Positions 13,399 through 25,016 of a stretch of 64,000 bases of DNA are shown here, one piece after another; within the stretch, counting starts at the first letter, position 1, and each line of letters opens with the position of its first letter. The translations under genes and the position numbers were made by a program. Source of the DNA: Uloborus plumipes (Eukaryota > Arthropoda > Arachnida > Araneae > Uloboridae); assembly GCA_038373865.1 (NCBI GenBank), contig JAXGGA010004718.1:1-64000 (forward strand), given 5' to 3'. A model generated the notes under the pieces. The model saw only the letters and a program-made list of their open reading frames with translations. It had not been told where the DNA came from and did not search any database.

Positions 13399-13574
13399 CA
13401 GTCGACGCTCGTTATAACGACCACACGTTATAAAGACCATCCTAATATAACGACCGGTGAGAAAACCCCCAACTGTATCCCAATATACTCTATGTTCTAC
13501 CTCTTATAGCGACCACTCGTTATAAAGATCGTTTTCTGTAGGACGGAGACGGTCGTTATATCGAGCGTCGACTG
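13399..13574. mobile_element. Pogo-like MITE
   Basis: The left end CAGTCGACGCTCGTTATAAC is matched by an inverted right end ending GAGCGTCGACTG, with TA on both sides (13397-13398 and 13575-13576). The 176-base interior repeats ATAACGACC and CGTTATA phrases. Such TA-flanked short elements with CAGTCGACGCTCG ends are typical of pogo/Tigger-derived MITEs. No coding capacity. Confidence 0.88.
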
Positions 13575-14038
13575 TAGCTCTTGTTTAACATTGAATGTGT
13601 GGCATAAAAAGAAAACAGTTTCTTAATTTAAGTACTTAAAATTCATTGCACTTCGAAAGTACTGAATTATAAAATATATGGACCAATATGGGATATTCTC
13701 GTTTCACAAAGTCATGGAATGCATGGAAAAATTCACGGTAACAGACGTATCATTTTTTTGCAAAACAGCTTAGAAAAGCTAGAAATATGTTAAATTCTTG
13801 TTTTATTTCACTATCTTAATCAGTGGTTGGAAAAACTACATATTTTTTGTAGCGAACTACAACTACAACTACTCTCTTATAAATGTAGTTAACTACAGCT
13901 ACAACTACTTTTTTTTCAATGTAGCGCGCTACACTACTTTTGAAAAGTAGTCGCTACTTCGCTACTTTTCAAAAACATATGAGAAAAAAAATTGAACTTT
14001 CATTGTAGGAATTTAATTTTGAGCTTCAGGGGGGTTGG

Positions 14039-14766
14039 CAAGGGCGTAGCTAGGGGGTTGCAGCTACACCCCCAGATCAGAGCCAATGGGAGGTCACTGT
14101 GACCTCCCATTTTATTAATTTTTTTGACAAACGATTTTGTCCCCTTTCCTGCTTTTCATTGCAACATGCTGGTGCAGACAAATAAGTTCGTATTTTATTA
14201 CTCGGTGAAATTTGGAATTTCATTCGGTCATTGAGAGTCTCCCCCCCCCCCCTTCGCCTCCTCTCCCATCTATAAGTTTTAAATCCTTGGCGCCACTTAT
14301 CAGAAAATCAGCTTCATTCTTTACCTAACACGGATCCTTGTACCAAACCCAAATTTGTCTTTTAGCATGAAAACAACTTTTTTAATCTGAGTATGTGAAG
14401 AATAAAAATTTTTGGGTGAAATATTGTAAGTAAGTTTGCTTGTTTTTGAGGAGAAAATTCAATTTACCGAATGAAACTCGGAACTTTACTGAATGATTAA
14501 AAAATAAATAAATAAAATACAAGAATGCATTCTTATCTATGTCTACTGTAAGAGACGTGAGGCATCACGAAAATAAATAAATTAATCAATTAAAGAAAAA
14601 AAAATAAAATAAAATGAAGAAGTTCAGCCTTGCAATACTGTCTCAATGTTTTCAAATTTCATCAGCCAATTTGTATCGGATAAGAACTTTTTGGGAGGTC
14701 AGAGTGACCTCCTATTGGGGTGCCACTACTTGCACACCCCTAACGTGAGTCCTGGCTACGTCCTTG
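14039..14766. mobile_element. TIR element with GGGCGTAGCTAGG ends
   Basis: The left end CAAGGGCGTAGCTAGG and the right end CCTGGCTACGTCCTTG are inverted copies with one mismatch. The 8-base string GGGGTTGG occurs directly left (14031-14038) and one base after the right end (14768-14775), fitting a hAT-like target duplication. Near each end is a GAGGTCACTGTGACCTCC-like palindrome block. A related fragment seems to lie at 28421-28610. Nested in the hAT element 13821-16509. Confidence 0.75.
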
Positions 14767-14989
14767 AGGGGTTGGGTCTCGGTCTGGACACCATCCCTAT
14801 TAATACGCCACCGATAAAATGAAATGAAAACGTTTTTCCAATTATGTCAAATAATGTCAAAAATATTTAATAATTGATTTTTATTATTTTAATATATATC
14901 AATACTCCATCACTAAAGAAGCAAAACTAAAGAAATATGAAAAACATACTAAACGGTACTAGTATTCATTATGAAATATTAATAAATAA

Positions 14990-15736
14990 TAGGGATGCAC
15001 CGATTAATCGGCAGCACCGATTAATCGGCCATAATCGGCCACTTTGCCGATTATAAATAATCGGCAAAATTGGGCCGATTAATCGGCGGAAAAAAATATT
15101 TTTTAAATATTATTTTTTAAAGTAAACCTTTACTGAGAAATTATGATGAATAATTTAATTAACAGTAATAATAATCCTCACCGTTGATGTGAAGTTTTTA
15201 ATACATTAATTCTCCTATTTTGAATAAAAATACACATAGTTAATGTAGCAAAATTTTTCATGCGTTGATACTTTTCTCCTTGCTTTTAGATAATCTTCAG
15301 TTTTCACAAAGAATAAAAGTCTTGAATTATATAGCTACTAATAATTGAAAATTTGAAACTGAAAGAACTTCAAAAATGGATTGCTCAGTGCTCACCACAC
15401 AGACTTTTTTTTTTTTTTTAATTTTCATGTCTAGTTTACATAATTAGCAATGTGTTATTGCAATATTATTGACAATAATATGAAAATTAGTTCGGAGAAA
15501 TTTGATAAAATTTTGAAATTATTTTGGGAAAATTAGGAAAATGGAAGAAAAAATGAGAAACTATTTTAAAAGTTAGAATTGTAAAAAAACGAAGAAAAAA
15601 CTGTAACGGTGAAATTGGTAGTACTGTAAACAACCATTTTATTCATTAATCGGCTTGACCGATTAATCGGCCGATTATCAACTGCCGATTAATCGGTAAT
15701 CGGTAATCGGCCAATTTGCTTATCGGTGCATCCCTA
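14990..15736. mobile_element. Non-autonomous hAT-type element (TAGGGATGCACCGAT ends)
   Basis: The ends TAGGGATGCACCGAT and ATCGGTGCATCCCTA are exact inverted copies over the outer 15 bases, with 8-base duplications ATAAATAA at 14982-14989 and 15737-15744. Sub-terminal regions contain many repeats of GATTAATCGG, which can fold with each other. No transposase is seen. It is nested in the hAT element 13821-16509, immediately downstream (transposase direction) of that element's BED-finger exon. Confidence 0.9.
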
Positions 15737-15786
15737 ATAAATAAGCTATCTGAAGTGTGAAACATAACTTAGAATGCTTAACTTAC

Positions 15787-15984
15787 TTCAATATGCAATT
15801 TTAAATTGTATGCAGATGACTTAGAAACAGAAAGTTTTTTGTTCAAAATGCAAAGTTTGCACGAAACTGTAAAATTTTCACTCTTTTCAACAACTGTGAA
15901 GTATTTATTATACGCCGGACAGGGCAGCTCGATATTGTCATCTTCTATCAAATTTGTATCCTCTTCTATTAAAATTGCTGCCAT
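15787..15984 (-). pseudogene. hAT transposase N-terminal fragment with BED zinc finger
   Basis: Reading the minus strand from an ATG at 15984 gives 66 codons. Near the end is SCKLC, then KKLSVSKSSAYNLKLHIE, the Cys-x2-Cys and His half of a BED-type DNA-binding finger as found at the N-terminus of hAT transposases. The open frame then runs directly into GTAAGT (15786-15781), a consensus splice donor, suggesting that the finger was split by an intron. What follows is cut off by the nested element at 14990-15736, and no catalytic domain remains. Confidence 0.7.
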
Positions 15985-16517
15985 GTTTGGTGGATATTGG
16001 AACAATAATCCAATTGAGCATTGAGCGCTAAAGCATTCATTTACATGACATTCTCGGTTGCTATAAAACACTAACACTCAGTTATCGCTTATTCATAAAT
16101 TTTCCTTCCTCAGCCATGCACTATATTCAATGCAAATATTGGCGGAATATGAAAATGGTGACGCCAAAGAAACCAATGCCGTCTAACATATAGAACGTAT
16201 GGCGTCAAAATGATATGACTGAGGTCAGCTCGAATTTGTATGATTCATTTTTCTCACTGCTTTGGCTAATGTAATCGTGTACGATATGCGCCAGTCAGAC
16301 TTGATTGAATCTTTTTTTTTTTTTTTCGTTTTTTTTTTTCTTTTTTTTTTGCTCCATTAGAAAGTAGTTTTATGAAATCGCTACATTTTTGTATCGCGCT
16401 ACTCACTACACTACTTTTTTTAAAAAGTAGTGCGCTACACTACAAACTACTAAAAAATGTAGCTACTACAGTAGTTTCGCTACTTGTAGCGCGCTACTTC
16501 CGACCCCTGATCTTAAT

Positions 16518-17693
16518 GAAGAACATGGTCTTAACTACCATAGAATCAGTTAAATTTTTAAATAGCCTTTTCTCCGTAACGGACGTATCACGTGAAATGC
16601 GTCTGTTACGGACCCTACATACCATCATATAAATACTGTTTCTGGAAATCTTCAAAATTAAACGGTATTTTATAGAGTTTAGTCTATATTCTTCAAATAT
16701 TCATGCAGCAAAACTAGGACCTAACAAAACATATTTGGAGTCTCTGCAGGCTGTTTTGTACAGCAATCGATGCTTTTTCTTTCAAAATGGAATTACCCAT
16801 ATGGAAAGGAAAGATATGAACTTTCATTCCTAAAACTATTTTTCGAAAACTGACAGTTTGAACATGGGTCAAAAAATATCCCTTCATATGATTCTAAATC
16901 ATGTTCAGAACCAAAACACGCGTTCCACAATTCCTATCAGTTATCTAACCACTACTAGGCCTTCAAGAACCATCCACTTTCATTCCACATTCAAACAGCG
17001 CAGCTCATCTAATTCTCTCGCGGTTTATAGCGGTGTTTTTGCTTTTCAAAAGCCAATAAAATTCCTGCATAATTAAATCCGTAGAGAAAGTTCGGGTGAA
17101 ATGGCGCAAAACCAATTGGAGAAATGAGAGAAAATTGCAAGTCCAGTTCTGCAATCCAATGGCGATTACTTCCAGCGTGAGAAATGGAGCGCATAAATAA
17201 GTTGGTTGAGGCTCAACCCGACTATTTTCGGAATTTCCAATTTAAGTAGCTTGAAATTACATTCGGTATTTTTTCCCTTCCAAATTAGCATCATTTATTC
17301 ACTTTAGCATGCTTACCTTTATACTTCTTATTTATCAGCATAGAAGTATAGTGCATGTAATTTATTGCGTAAGTTTGCATTACGCAATTCCGTCATTAAT
17401 GGTAACTCCAATTTGACTGTCCTCCCCTGTATGTTACTTTGAACTTGAAAAATAATATTTTTAAATGATTAAAAATTCCTATTTTTATTTCATAACATTA
17501 AAATACTTCTATGATTTATTATACAGCGTAGAATATTACAATGTAGGAGATTGAAGATTTCGACAACTTCAAATTGGCTTTCAGTTGTTCAACTTCGGAA
17601 GGATTGGGAAAGATAGACAACTATGTTCCGAGTTGCTAACTGATGTTTTTTAAACAAAGAGTAGAAAGCTGAATTTATAACCTTGGTACACTC
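16518..17693. other. Unannotated AT-rich DNA
   Basis: No bounded repeat or gene is supported. Positions 17080-17220 are slightly richer in G+C. The longest frames are 60-72 codons and have no recognisable domain. Confidence 0.5.
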
Positions 17694-18030
17694 CACTGCA
17701 AAAATGAAACTTCTTTTTACAGTATGATACAGCTAATTTTATAGTAATAAAATGTAAAAATTGCTAATTTTACAGTGATAAACTGTAAAATTGCTAATTT
17801 TACAGTTTATTACCCCGGGCATTTTACAGTTTTAAACTGAAACCTCTGCTGCCAGTATTATAGTGTTGTGTTTGCCGCATTATACAGTTAAATTTTTCTA
17901 CAATAAACTGTAAAATTGCTAACTTTACTGAAAGAAACTGTAAAATTACCAGTTTTACAATTTATTACTGTGCATTTTACAGCTTTAAATTGGAACCTCG
18001 GCTGCCAGTATTATACTGTAAGAACAACAG
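17694..18030. repeat. tttacagt palindromic repeat, copy 1
   Basis: The segment is built of short palindromic modules such as TTTTACAGT...ACTGTAAAA and contains the family phrases CTGCCAGTATTATA and TTACAGTTTATTAC. It starts CACTGCAAAAATG, like the copy at 39825. Other copies lie at 22612, 24781 and 39825. The family looks like a non-autonomous TIR element with internal palindromes. Confidence 0.75.
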
Positions 18031-19284
18031 CTTATTTATTTATTTATTTATTTTATTTTATTTTTTTTTTTTTTTTTGATGTGAGAGATAAAGGGGCCCC
18101 AAAAATGCATGGCGACGGGCCCCCAAACCTGTAAATGTACCACTGGGTAGCAAAATACAAAGTGAGCTTTCTACTGCTTCTTTTGAAGTCAAATGTACTA
18201 AAAAAATGGAATAAGGCTAATATATAAACCATTTTTTCATAAATTTTTCGCTCCCTTAAATGTCTCGAATTACTGCGAAAAACCCTTTTTGCAAACTATC
18301 CAATTTTTCTTTTTCATGAAAAATTCCGGACAATAATATTAACTGTAAAAACTAGGAAAAAGATTACAGTTTGTGAAAAATTGAGGACAATAATATTAAT
18401 TTTAAAAACTGCCAAAAAGATCACAGTAATGTTAACTATTAAAATAAACTTGAATTATTTCCATTGGAAATATTGAGAATTAACTTCATTGATGTACAAC
18501 ACGCAAATAACTGTCCCTAACTTATTTTTTTTTATTAATCTTTCTCGTAATTATCAAAATTTGATAGATTATTTATTTCGTCCAGTTGACACTAATCTGT
18601 TGAATTTGATGATTCTGAAATCTTAGAGCTGTCAAGTAAAGATACAAATTACTTATGAATATGAGTGGAGAATTCCACCTGTAGCTCCATATGACAATTT
18701 GACTCGTGGAGAATTCGTCATAATAATTAAATCAACCGACTAATTAATTGTAAAAACATCATGTCACCATACCAAAACGAATACAATGGCTGGAGGAAGT
18801 GAAGAGCACGGATGGAAAAGTTATGCTGAAATGAGTTGTCAAAGAATAACTCTAATACTGTAATTAATAAAAAGAAATAAAGATAGATAGATCTTCATTA
18901 AGATGATTAAATCACGCTGAAAAGAGCATTAAAATCATGGGGATCAAAGAGTGACAAACCAAACTGGAAAACGAAACTAGAAATGCATTGTCCATCTAGA
19001 AAGTCAAAGCCCTTTTCGTGGATTATCTGCTAATTGGATAGCGGTTTTTTTTTATTATTCAGCAATTTTTTATTACCATTATTATCTTAACTTAGTGGGG
19101 TACCAATTATATTAGCCATCTACCGGTATTTCTGTTGTCATTCACTAACGAACCTATTCAAACTTAGAAATTAAAAAAAGCTTTCGAAATTCGCAACAGT
19201 ACATTCCCAAATGTCCAAAACAGAAGTAAAAAAATGCACGGAAATACTTGAAGTGGTCTTCATTCTGTTGACACAGAAGGCAGG
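18031..19284. other. Unannotated AT-rich DNA
   Basis: Opens with a TTTA microsatellite and poly-T tract (18032-18077). This is followed by a GGGGCCCC/GGGCCCCC fragment (18094-18125) resembling the decayed edge of a CAGGGCCGG-type hAT element. Nothing else is recognised and no gene is supported. Confidence 0.45.
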
Positions 19285-19292
19285 ACGCTGAG

Positions 19293-21354
19293 CAGGGTTG
19301 GCAAAAACCCGGGTTTTTCTACAAAAACCCAACCCACCCGGGTTTTTGTGGGTTTTTCTGGGTTTTTACGGGTTTTTCTGGGTTTTTGTATGTTAAAATT
19401 TTACTTCTTATACGGGTATTGTGATATACAGGGTGTCCACTCCAATCGTGGACCAATAGCTAATTCCTAAACCGTTAGAGATAAGCATATAGTTTATTTA
19501 GGAAAAAATCTCCAAATTATGAAAGGAATTTTGGGTCTATTCAATGTTTTTCAAAAAATCAAATTTTGAAAGAGTTACGAAATTTAAATTTTTATACAGC
19601 CCCCCAGTCCTATCAATCATATTTAGTAAAACATTCTTGACACTGTAACGTTTAAAACTAAAAAAAAATCACTGCTCTACGACAAAAATTGACAGAGTTA
19701 TGACGTTTTGAAAAATCAAGATTTTGCATTATTTCATGACGTCATCGAGAGATCGCTTAAGGGACCGTATGCGAAATCTTTCAAAATCTTGATTTTTCAA
19801 AACGTCATAACTCGGTCAATTTTTGTCGTAGAGCAGTGATTTTTTTTTAGTTTTAAACGTTACAGTGTCAAGAATGTTTTACTAAACATGATTGATAGGA
19901 CTGGGGGGCTGTATAAAAATTTAAATTTCGTAACTCTTTCAAAATTTGATTTTTTGAAAAACATTGAATGGACCCAAAATTCCTTTCGTAATTTGGAGAT
20001 TTTTTCCTAAATAAACTATATGCTTATCTCTAACAGTTTAGAAATTAGCTATTGGTCCACGATTGGAGTGGACACCCTGTATAATGTATGCATTCATTCA
20101 TATAAAAATATATTTGTTAAGTTAAAGTTCTGAATTGCATTTAATCAATGTCACTTGATTAATAATTAATATTATTAACAATATCAATTAATACTATCAT
20201 CAACCGAATTGTAATATTTAATGTATATTTAAGAAGCTTTGGACAATGGTTTCAGCTATCTTATCTTTTACAAAATAGAAGAACTGTTACAAATGGGCTT
20301 TCCTACAGATTCAGAAATACTTAGGGTGTGAAAGTTTCAAAAACTTAAATTTATACCATTAAAAATTAAAACCATTGTTTTTTAATAGCACTTGTTTATT
20401 AATAGAAATAATCATCTTTTTCATTAAGTAGCCTGCTTCAGTATCTAGTCATGTCATTTGCATGTTTTTAATAAGGCATATCTCAATGCTAGGTGTGTGT
20501 CTGAGATAAGGGGAGTGTCTCTCCCCCCTTCCTATTTTCAAAACCAAAACTGCTTCATTTCAGATGGGGGAGAGGGGCGTGGGGACTCTTATTTTTTTTT
20601 TTTTTTTTTTGAATAATCATAAAAAAAAACTAGGTTAGCATTAGAACTTTGTAAGCATTTATTAATAAATGCTTGTCATAATATTTTAGTAGTAATAAAC
20701 TGCGTGGGGAAGCATTTTCTTTGTTTTTTTTTAAATCAAAGAAAGGGTTTAATGCTTCAAGTCAGTGGTATGGTACCTCTATAATAGAGCACTTGAAAAT
20801 CATCAAATACTAAATGCAGTAGGGTTAGAAGAAATGAAGAGCAAAACTTTATTTTCTTGCTCCAGAATAAAAGCGAAAATTGCAGTATTTTGTCATTATT
20901 TGACTGCTGTGTTGAATCAAAATTATCATAAAACATTAATTAAGCAATTGTTTCCATCTACAAGAAGTTTATCAATGGATCATTTTCAATTTATTTTGAA
21001 ATTTGAAATTTGCAATCAAAAAATAAATAAATAATACTAATAAGTATTTTGCAACAAAAAGTAGTATCATAGCTATTAAAATTTTCTGGACGATGACTTG
21101 AAAATTGAAGAAATAATAATTATTTTATAAAATTAATAATTATTCTAAGAAAAATTATATCAAATAAACCTGATTTCTTACTTATTTTTTATGTATAATT
21201 TAGATGAGATATTATTATTGACTATATTTGTTGACAACTTGGAAATTAACAAAAACCCACTTTTGACAAAAACCCGGGTGGGTTTTTGTTGGTGGACCCG
21301 CCCAGAAAAACCCGGGCGGGTTTTTCTGGGCTGGGCCCACCTTTGCCAACCCTG
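19293..21354. mobile_element. hAT-type transposon with CAGGGTTGGCAAAAACCC ends
   Basis: The left end starts CAGGGTTGGCAAAAACCCGG. The right end finishes CCACCTTTGCCAACCCTG, an inverted match of the outer 12 bases. An exact 8-base duplication ACGCTGAG lies at 19285-19292 and 21355-21362. Sub-terminal blocks repeat GGGTTTTTCT/AGAAAAACCC many times. A 90-codon frame at 20765-21034 has no motif I can identify; it may be transposase debris. A large foldback (19429-20079) is nested inside. Confidence 0.9.
19429..20079. mobile_element. Foldback element with ~300-base inverted arms
   Basis: The segment from 19427 to 19726 is repeated inverted at 19782-20081 with only a handful of mismatches, leaving a spacer of 55 bases. 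The outer ends are CAGGGTGTCCACTCCAATCG and its inverted copy, with TA on both sides (19427-19428 and 20080-20081). TA flanks fit a Tc1/mariner-type origin. There is no coding capacity. The close match of the arms suggests a recent insertion or arm homogenisation. Confidence 0.9.
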
Positions 21355-21362
21355 ACGCTGAG

Positions 21363-22611
21363 CCCTCTATTCCAAAGCAGTTTCAATGCTTTTGCAAACA
21401 GTCGTGGTCGGTTAAAAGTTTAGAAAAGCAGCAACTCCTACACTGCTTTTTCAACAAGACGGGCGTATCTCAATTCTGTCTTGAAACAATTCATCTGTAT
21501 CTAGATATTATTTTTAGGTTTGTTCTGTATGGTACTCGAGCATCCAAGCAAAATTTATTTTTTTAGAAATTCATAACATTTAAAACAATTGCATTTGGTA
21601 CATGCACTACTGTAGTTGGCGTCAGAGGGGAAAACGCAGACCCCCAAAACATTTGGTTTTATTATTGCAATAGCAATACTAATTTAATGTTGACTAGTTT
21701 GGAGCCTCCCTTTTTAAAAAAGCAATTGCATGCTTTTTGAATCAAAGGTGGTTCCATAAGAAACCAAGCTGATATTTTTTGATGAAGAACATTTCGTCTA
21801 CTATTATATCTGCCCTATAAAAAGTGCGTTCTGCAAAATATTTTTTGTCAGCTACTGCACGAGGTTTTTGAGGGTTTTAAGTTTTAGTGTTGTATGAAAA
21901 ATTGAAAAATAGAACACTAACCATTTTATGATTCCTCTTCGGGTTTTAGTGTTTTTTTATAAAAAGTGGTGCAGCAACACAGTAGAAAAAAATTCTAATT
22001 TGTGGTTAAATACTTCATTTTTCTATCCACTGAATGTGTGAAAGTTTTAACCAAAACCAAAATTCCATTAAAAGATTCATATGTCTATTCTCTGTCCTTA
22101 CTTTTCATCATCGTTTATATTAGTATCCGTACTCATTATTCCTCTTTTGCTTTCAGTATTTATCGGTTCTTCGTTCTTCTTTTCTTTCTTTTTTTGTATT
22201 TGTATAGATTGAAGTTACTGTAGCCGATCATGTGGGGGAACATTTTTGAAATTTTATTTTATAGAATTATCACGAGATGTTCATTTATTCAGCTGTGCTC
22301 ATTTTCTGCTCAACCTACCCTAGTTATAAACACATTAGCAAAAGATGATTGGTCGTTTTAGTTGGAAATAAAGTACCAAACAAAATTTCATTCGCTTTGC
22401 TTTTTTTTTTTATCCAAGATCTTTTTCAACAAAATTTATTATTTTTATTTTCCATCTCGAGAAAAGACAAGGAAGCAGGGCTGCGACGTCAGAGTAGAGC
22501 TGACTTTGGGATAAAGGAGCATAGTTTGGGAGTCGAAAGCTTCTAAAATTCCAGGAGTCATTTCCCCTTCCAATCCCATTAATTTTAAAAGATAATGCAA
22601 TTGCAAACCCA
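21363..22611. other. Unannotated AT-rich DNA
   Basis: No gene is supported. A short patch at about 22478-22545 (GCAGGGCTGCGACGTCAGAG onwards) resembles a decayed piece of the CAGGGCTGCGGAGTC hAT-type element seen at 28235-28987. Confidence 0.45.
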
Positions 22612-22822
22612 CACTTCAAAAAATAAGCTGTTGTTTTTACAGTAAAATACTGGCAGCAGAGGTTCCAGTTAAAACTGTAAAAGCACAGTAATAAACTGTG
22701 AAACTAGCCATTTTACAGTTTATTACTGTAAAATTCGCAATATTACCATAAAATACCATAAAATTAGCTGTATTATACTGTAAAAACAACATTATAACAA
22801 TGGCAGCAGAGGGGTTCGAGTT

Positions 22823-23609
22823 TTTACCCGCTTACTCGTCGCACTTTTTTTCCAAAAACTGATCAAAATTTATCAGATTTTTTTATTTGTTTTTTTTATG
22901 TTCATAATATTTTTAACATATTAAAATAAAAAACACTGCATTTTCCTTTGAATTTAGTGGTTTTTTAAAGGTAGGAAAATTTTAATCAACTTACCCAATT
23001 TTACCTTAAAGTTTGCTTTCCTCGCGCATCCAAGACAGGCTGAAAAGCTTCAATGCAGGCATTGAGAAAGAAAAAGTAAATTTTGAGCGGAGAAAATTTC
23101 TATTTTCTTCAAGTAATACGCATCGTTGGTGACAAACAATATTTCAAAATTGGAGATCTATGACAGGGGTATATTAGTTGAAATGTTAATAATATTTCTG
23201 CGTGTGCAGTGCAGTCTTTGCAGTAGTATCTTGTCTCCTTTCGAACTCTTTTCCCATTTGCATTCGTCTTACTGCAACAGACTTTACATTCTCTCACAGG
23301 ATTTGCTTTCTAGTCTGTAGGGGGTATTATTTCCAAAAAAAAGCGTTCAATCAATCGACTTAGTGACGCTTCATTCGATGGACGACCTCCTCTTGAAACA
23401 GGAACGGAAGCTTGATATTTCTCCAATATTTCATCGACCAAATCCTTTCGAAACTCCAAATTTGTTTTTCTTCCACCTTCTTTTGTAGGTGTAGTAGTTG
23501 TAGAAATAAAAGCTAATACGGGCACGAACAAAAAGTAAAAGTTTTGAAGCTTTAAAAATATCAGAAACGCTGCCCGTATGAGGAACGGGCACGACGACTA
23601 AGCGGTTAA
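22823..23609 (-). mobile_element. piggyBac-type deletion derivative inserted at a TTAA
   Basis: The inverted ends are TTTACCCGCTTACTCGTCG on the left and CGACGACTAAGCGGTTAA on the right. The right edge is an intact TTAA, while the left reads TTTA, one substitution away. In uninterrupted copies of the host repeat the insertion point reads CCAGTTTAAAACTG, so the element sits exactly in that TTAA. The minus strand keeps the C-terminal part of a piggyBac transposase (23109-23531). Confidence 0.85.
23109..23531 (-). pseudogene. piggyBac transposase C-terminal remnant with Cys-rich domain
   Basis: The minus-strand frame from 23531 reads RKDLVDEILEKYQ, then RFFLEIIPPTD, then a TAG stop at 23310-23312. 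The same frame resumes with NPVRECKVC and RKETRYYCKDC. The IPPT phrase followed by CxxC, KETRYYC and KDC is the characteristic end of piggyBac-family transposases: a C-terminal Cys-rich zinc-binding domain that helps bind transposon ends. The catalytic DDD core is absent and there is an in-frame stop, so it is inactive. Confidence 0.85.
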
Positions 23610-23741
23610 AACTGTAAAATGCACAGTAATAAACTGTGAAACTAGCAATTTTATATTTTATTATTGTAAACTAGCAATTTTACAGTTTATTAGTGTAAAA
23701 TTAGCCTTATCATAGCGTAAAAACATCTATTTTTTATAGTG

Positions 23742-24778
23742 CAACTGAGAACAGAGTAGAGTAAAATGGAGTAACAAACTAGACGGACTGTCGAATCCAA
23801 ACGACGTAAAACTGAACGGCAATTTTTGTCCATTCTTTTGGAAAGATTTTACGTGGTGGTAGGAGCAATTCCACACACTAAGTAAACAGTTCATTTAACC
23901 AGATATATTTTCCCTACTTCCTGATAAGAATCTTTTTAACGCGAAACACATTGTAAACATCACTTAAAAATTACATTTCAAGCGAAACTGAAAAAGTCTA
24001 ACGTGCTTAGAACTCTTTCTTTTCTTTTCCCGTGATGTGCAAAGCAGATATTTTTTGCTTTCAATTGTATTAAGTTCTGAATTCAAAGGGGTGGCACGAA
24101 AGAAAATATTTTCTTTATTGAGGAAACACAGATTTCGAGAAATTACATTCTTTAGTTATTCTGTATTACAAGTAAATTGATGTGCTGGCAACAAATTCGA
24201 AACACCAGATAACAAAAATTTCTACATCAATTTAATATATTTACCAGTATTCAATTCAACATCATGTACTCTTTATACTTAAATGTTCGTTTTACTTTTC
24301 TGCAACAAAGTTTCGGCTACGCAAAAAAAAAAAAAAAAAAAAAATGATACAACAATTATTATTTGAGAATGGTTTCAAAGAATAAAGTAATTTTTAAATC
24401 AGTAAAAAATAATTATTCTAAAATGAAACAACAAAGAAGAAAGTTTAGTTTAGTGTTTCTGTGAATGGTGTCAACTTCTTTCTTTTCTTTCTTCCTTCTT
24501 TTTTTGAAAAATTTTGTCTCCCCCCCCCCCCTACAAAGTGTCACACTTCACCTTATCCCCTCCTCTCCCCTTGTCACATAAGAGGGTTCACTCGTGTCAT
24601 AACAAAATGCGTGAGGACACTTCTCTCTCCCTTGTCACAAACTGTCACAACTTCGTGAAAACCCATTTTTGGACAACCCCTTAGTTTTTTTTTTCTCTTT
24701 TTAGATTCGAAGTTAAGTAGCAGATTCAAGATCCGCTTGACGTTGCGTCTAAGGAAACAGCTAATTAATATACGGGTC
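23742..24778. other. AT-rich DNA with a C-rich interspersed fragment
   Basis: Positions 24300-24345 carry poly-A. About 24460-24670 repeats the phrases GTGTCACACTT, ATCCCCTCCTCTCCC and CTTGTCACA. It resembles 51030-51430 and is probably a shared old repeat of unknown class. No gene is supported. Confidence 0.5.
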
Positions 24779-24780
24779 TA

Positions 24781-25016
24781 CACTACAAAAAAAAAATGTT
24801 GTTTTTACAATATAATACTGACAGCAGAGGTTCCAGTTTAAAACTGCAAATTACACAGTAATAAACTGTAAAACTAGCAATTTTACAGTTTATTACTGTA
24901 AACTAGCAATCTTGCAGTTTACTACCGTAAAATTAGCATTTTTTCAGTTTATTACTGTAAAATTACTATAAAATTAGCTATATTATACTGCAAAACAACA
25001 TTCATTGTTTACATTG
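24781..25016. repeat. tttacagt palindromic repeat, copy 3
   Basis: This compact 236-base copy starts CACTACAAAAA and ends TTTACATTG, with TA on both sides (24779-24780 and 25017-25018), suggesting TA target duplication. Inside are AGCAATTTTACAGTTTATTA and ACTGTAAA modules in alternating orientation. It shows the family organisation without interruption. Confidence 0.8.

Larger units (their letters stand above)
13821..16509 (-). mobile_element. hAT transposon with GTAGCGCGCTAC ends, carrying two nested elements
   Basis: The left terminus begins CAGTGGTTGGAAAAACTACA. The right, reverse-complemented, begins CAGGGGTCGGAAGTAGCGCG. Sub-terminal regions on both sides carry many GTAGC(G)CTAC-like motifs. 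An exact 8-base duplication ATCTTAAT lies at 13813-13820 and 16510-16517. The minus strand keeps a BED-finger transposase fragment (15787-15984). Two other elements, 14039-14766 and 14990-15736, have inserted into it, and most of the transposase is gone. Confidence 0.92.
22612..23741. repeat. tttacagt palindromic repeat, copy 2, interrupted
   Basis: The left part (22612-22824) and right part (23606-23741) together make one family copy. It runs through GGCAGCAGAGGTTCCAGTTA-like text and GTAAAATGCACAGTAATAAAC to TATTTTTTATAGTG. A second partial left module (22801-22820) abuts the interruption. The interruption is the piggyBac-type element at 22823-23609. Confidence 0.75.

Noticed and set aside
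20765..21034. Transposase call for the 90-codon frame in the 19293-21354 hAT
   Set aside because: No BED finger, catalytic motif or dimerisation motif could be recognised, so no function is assigned.
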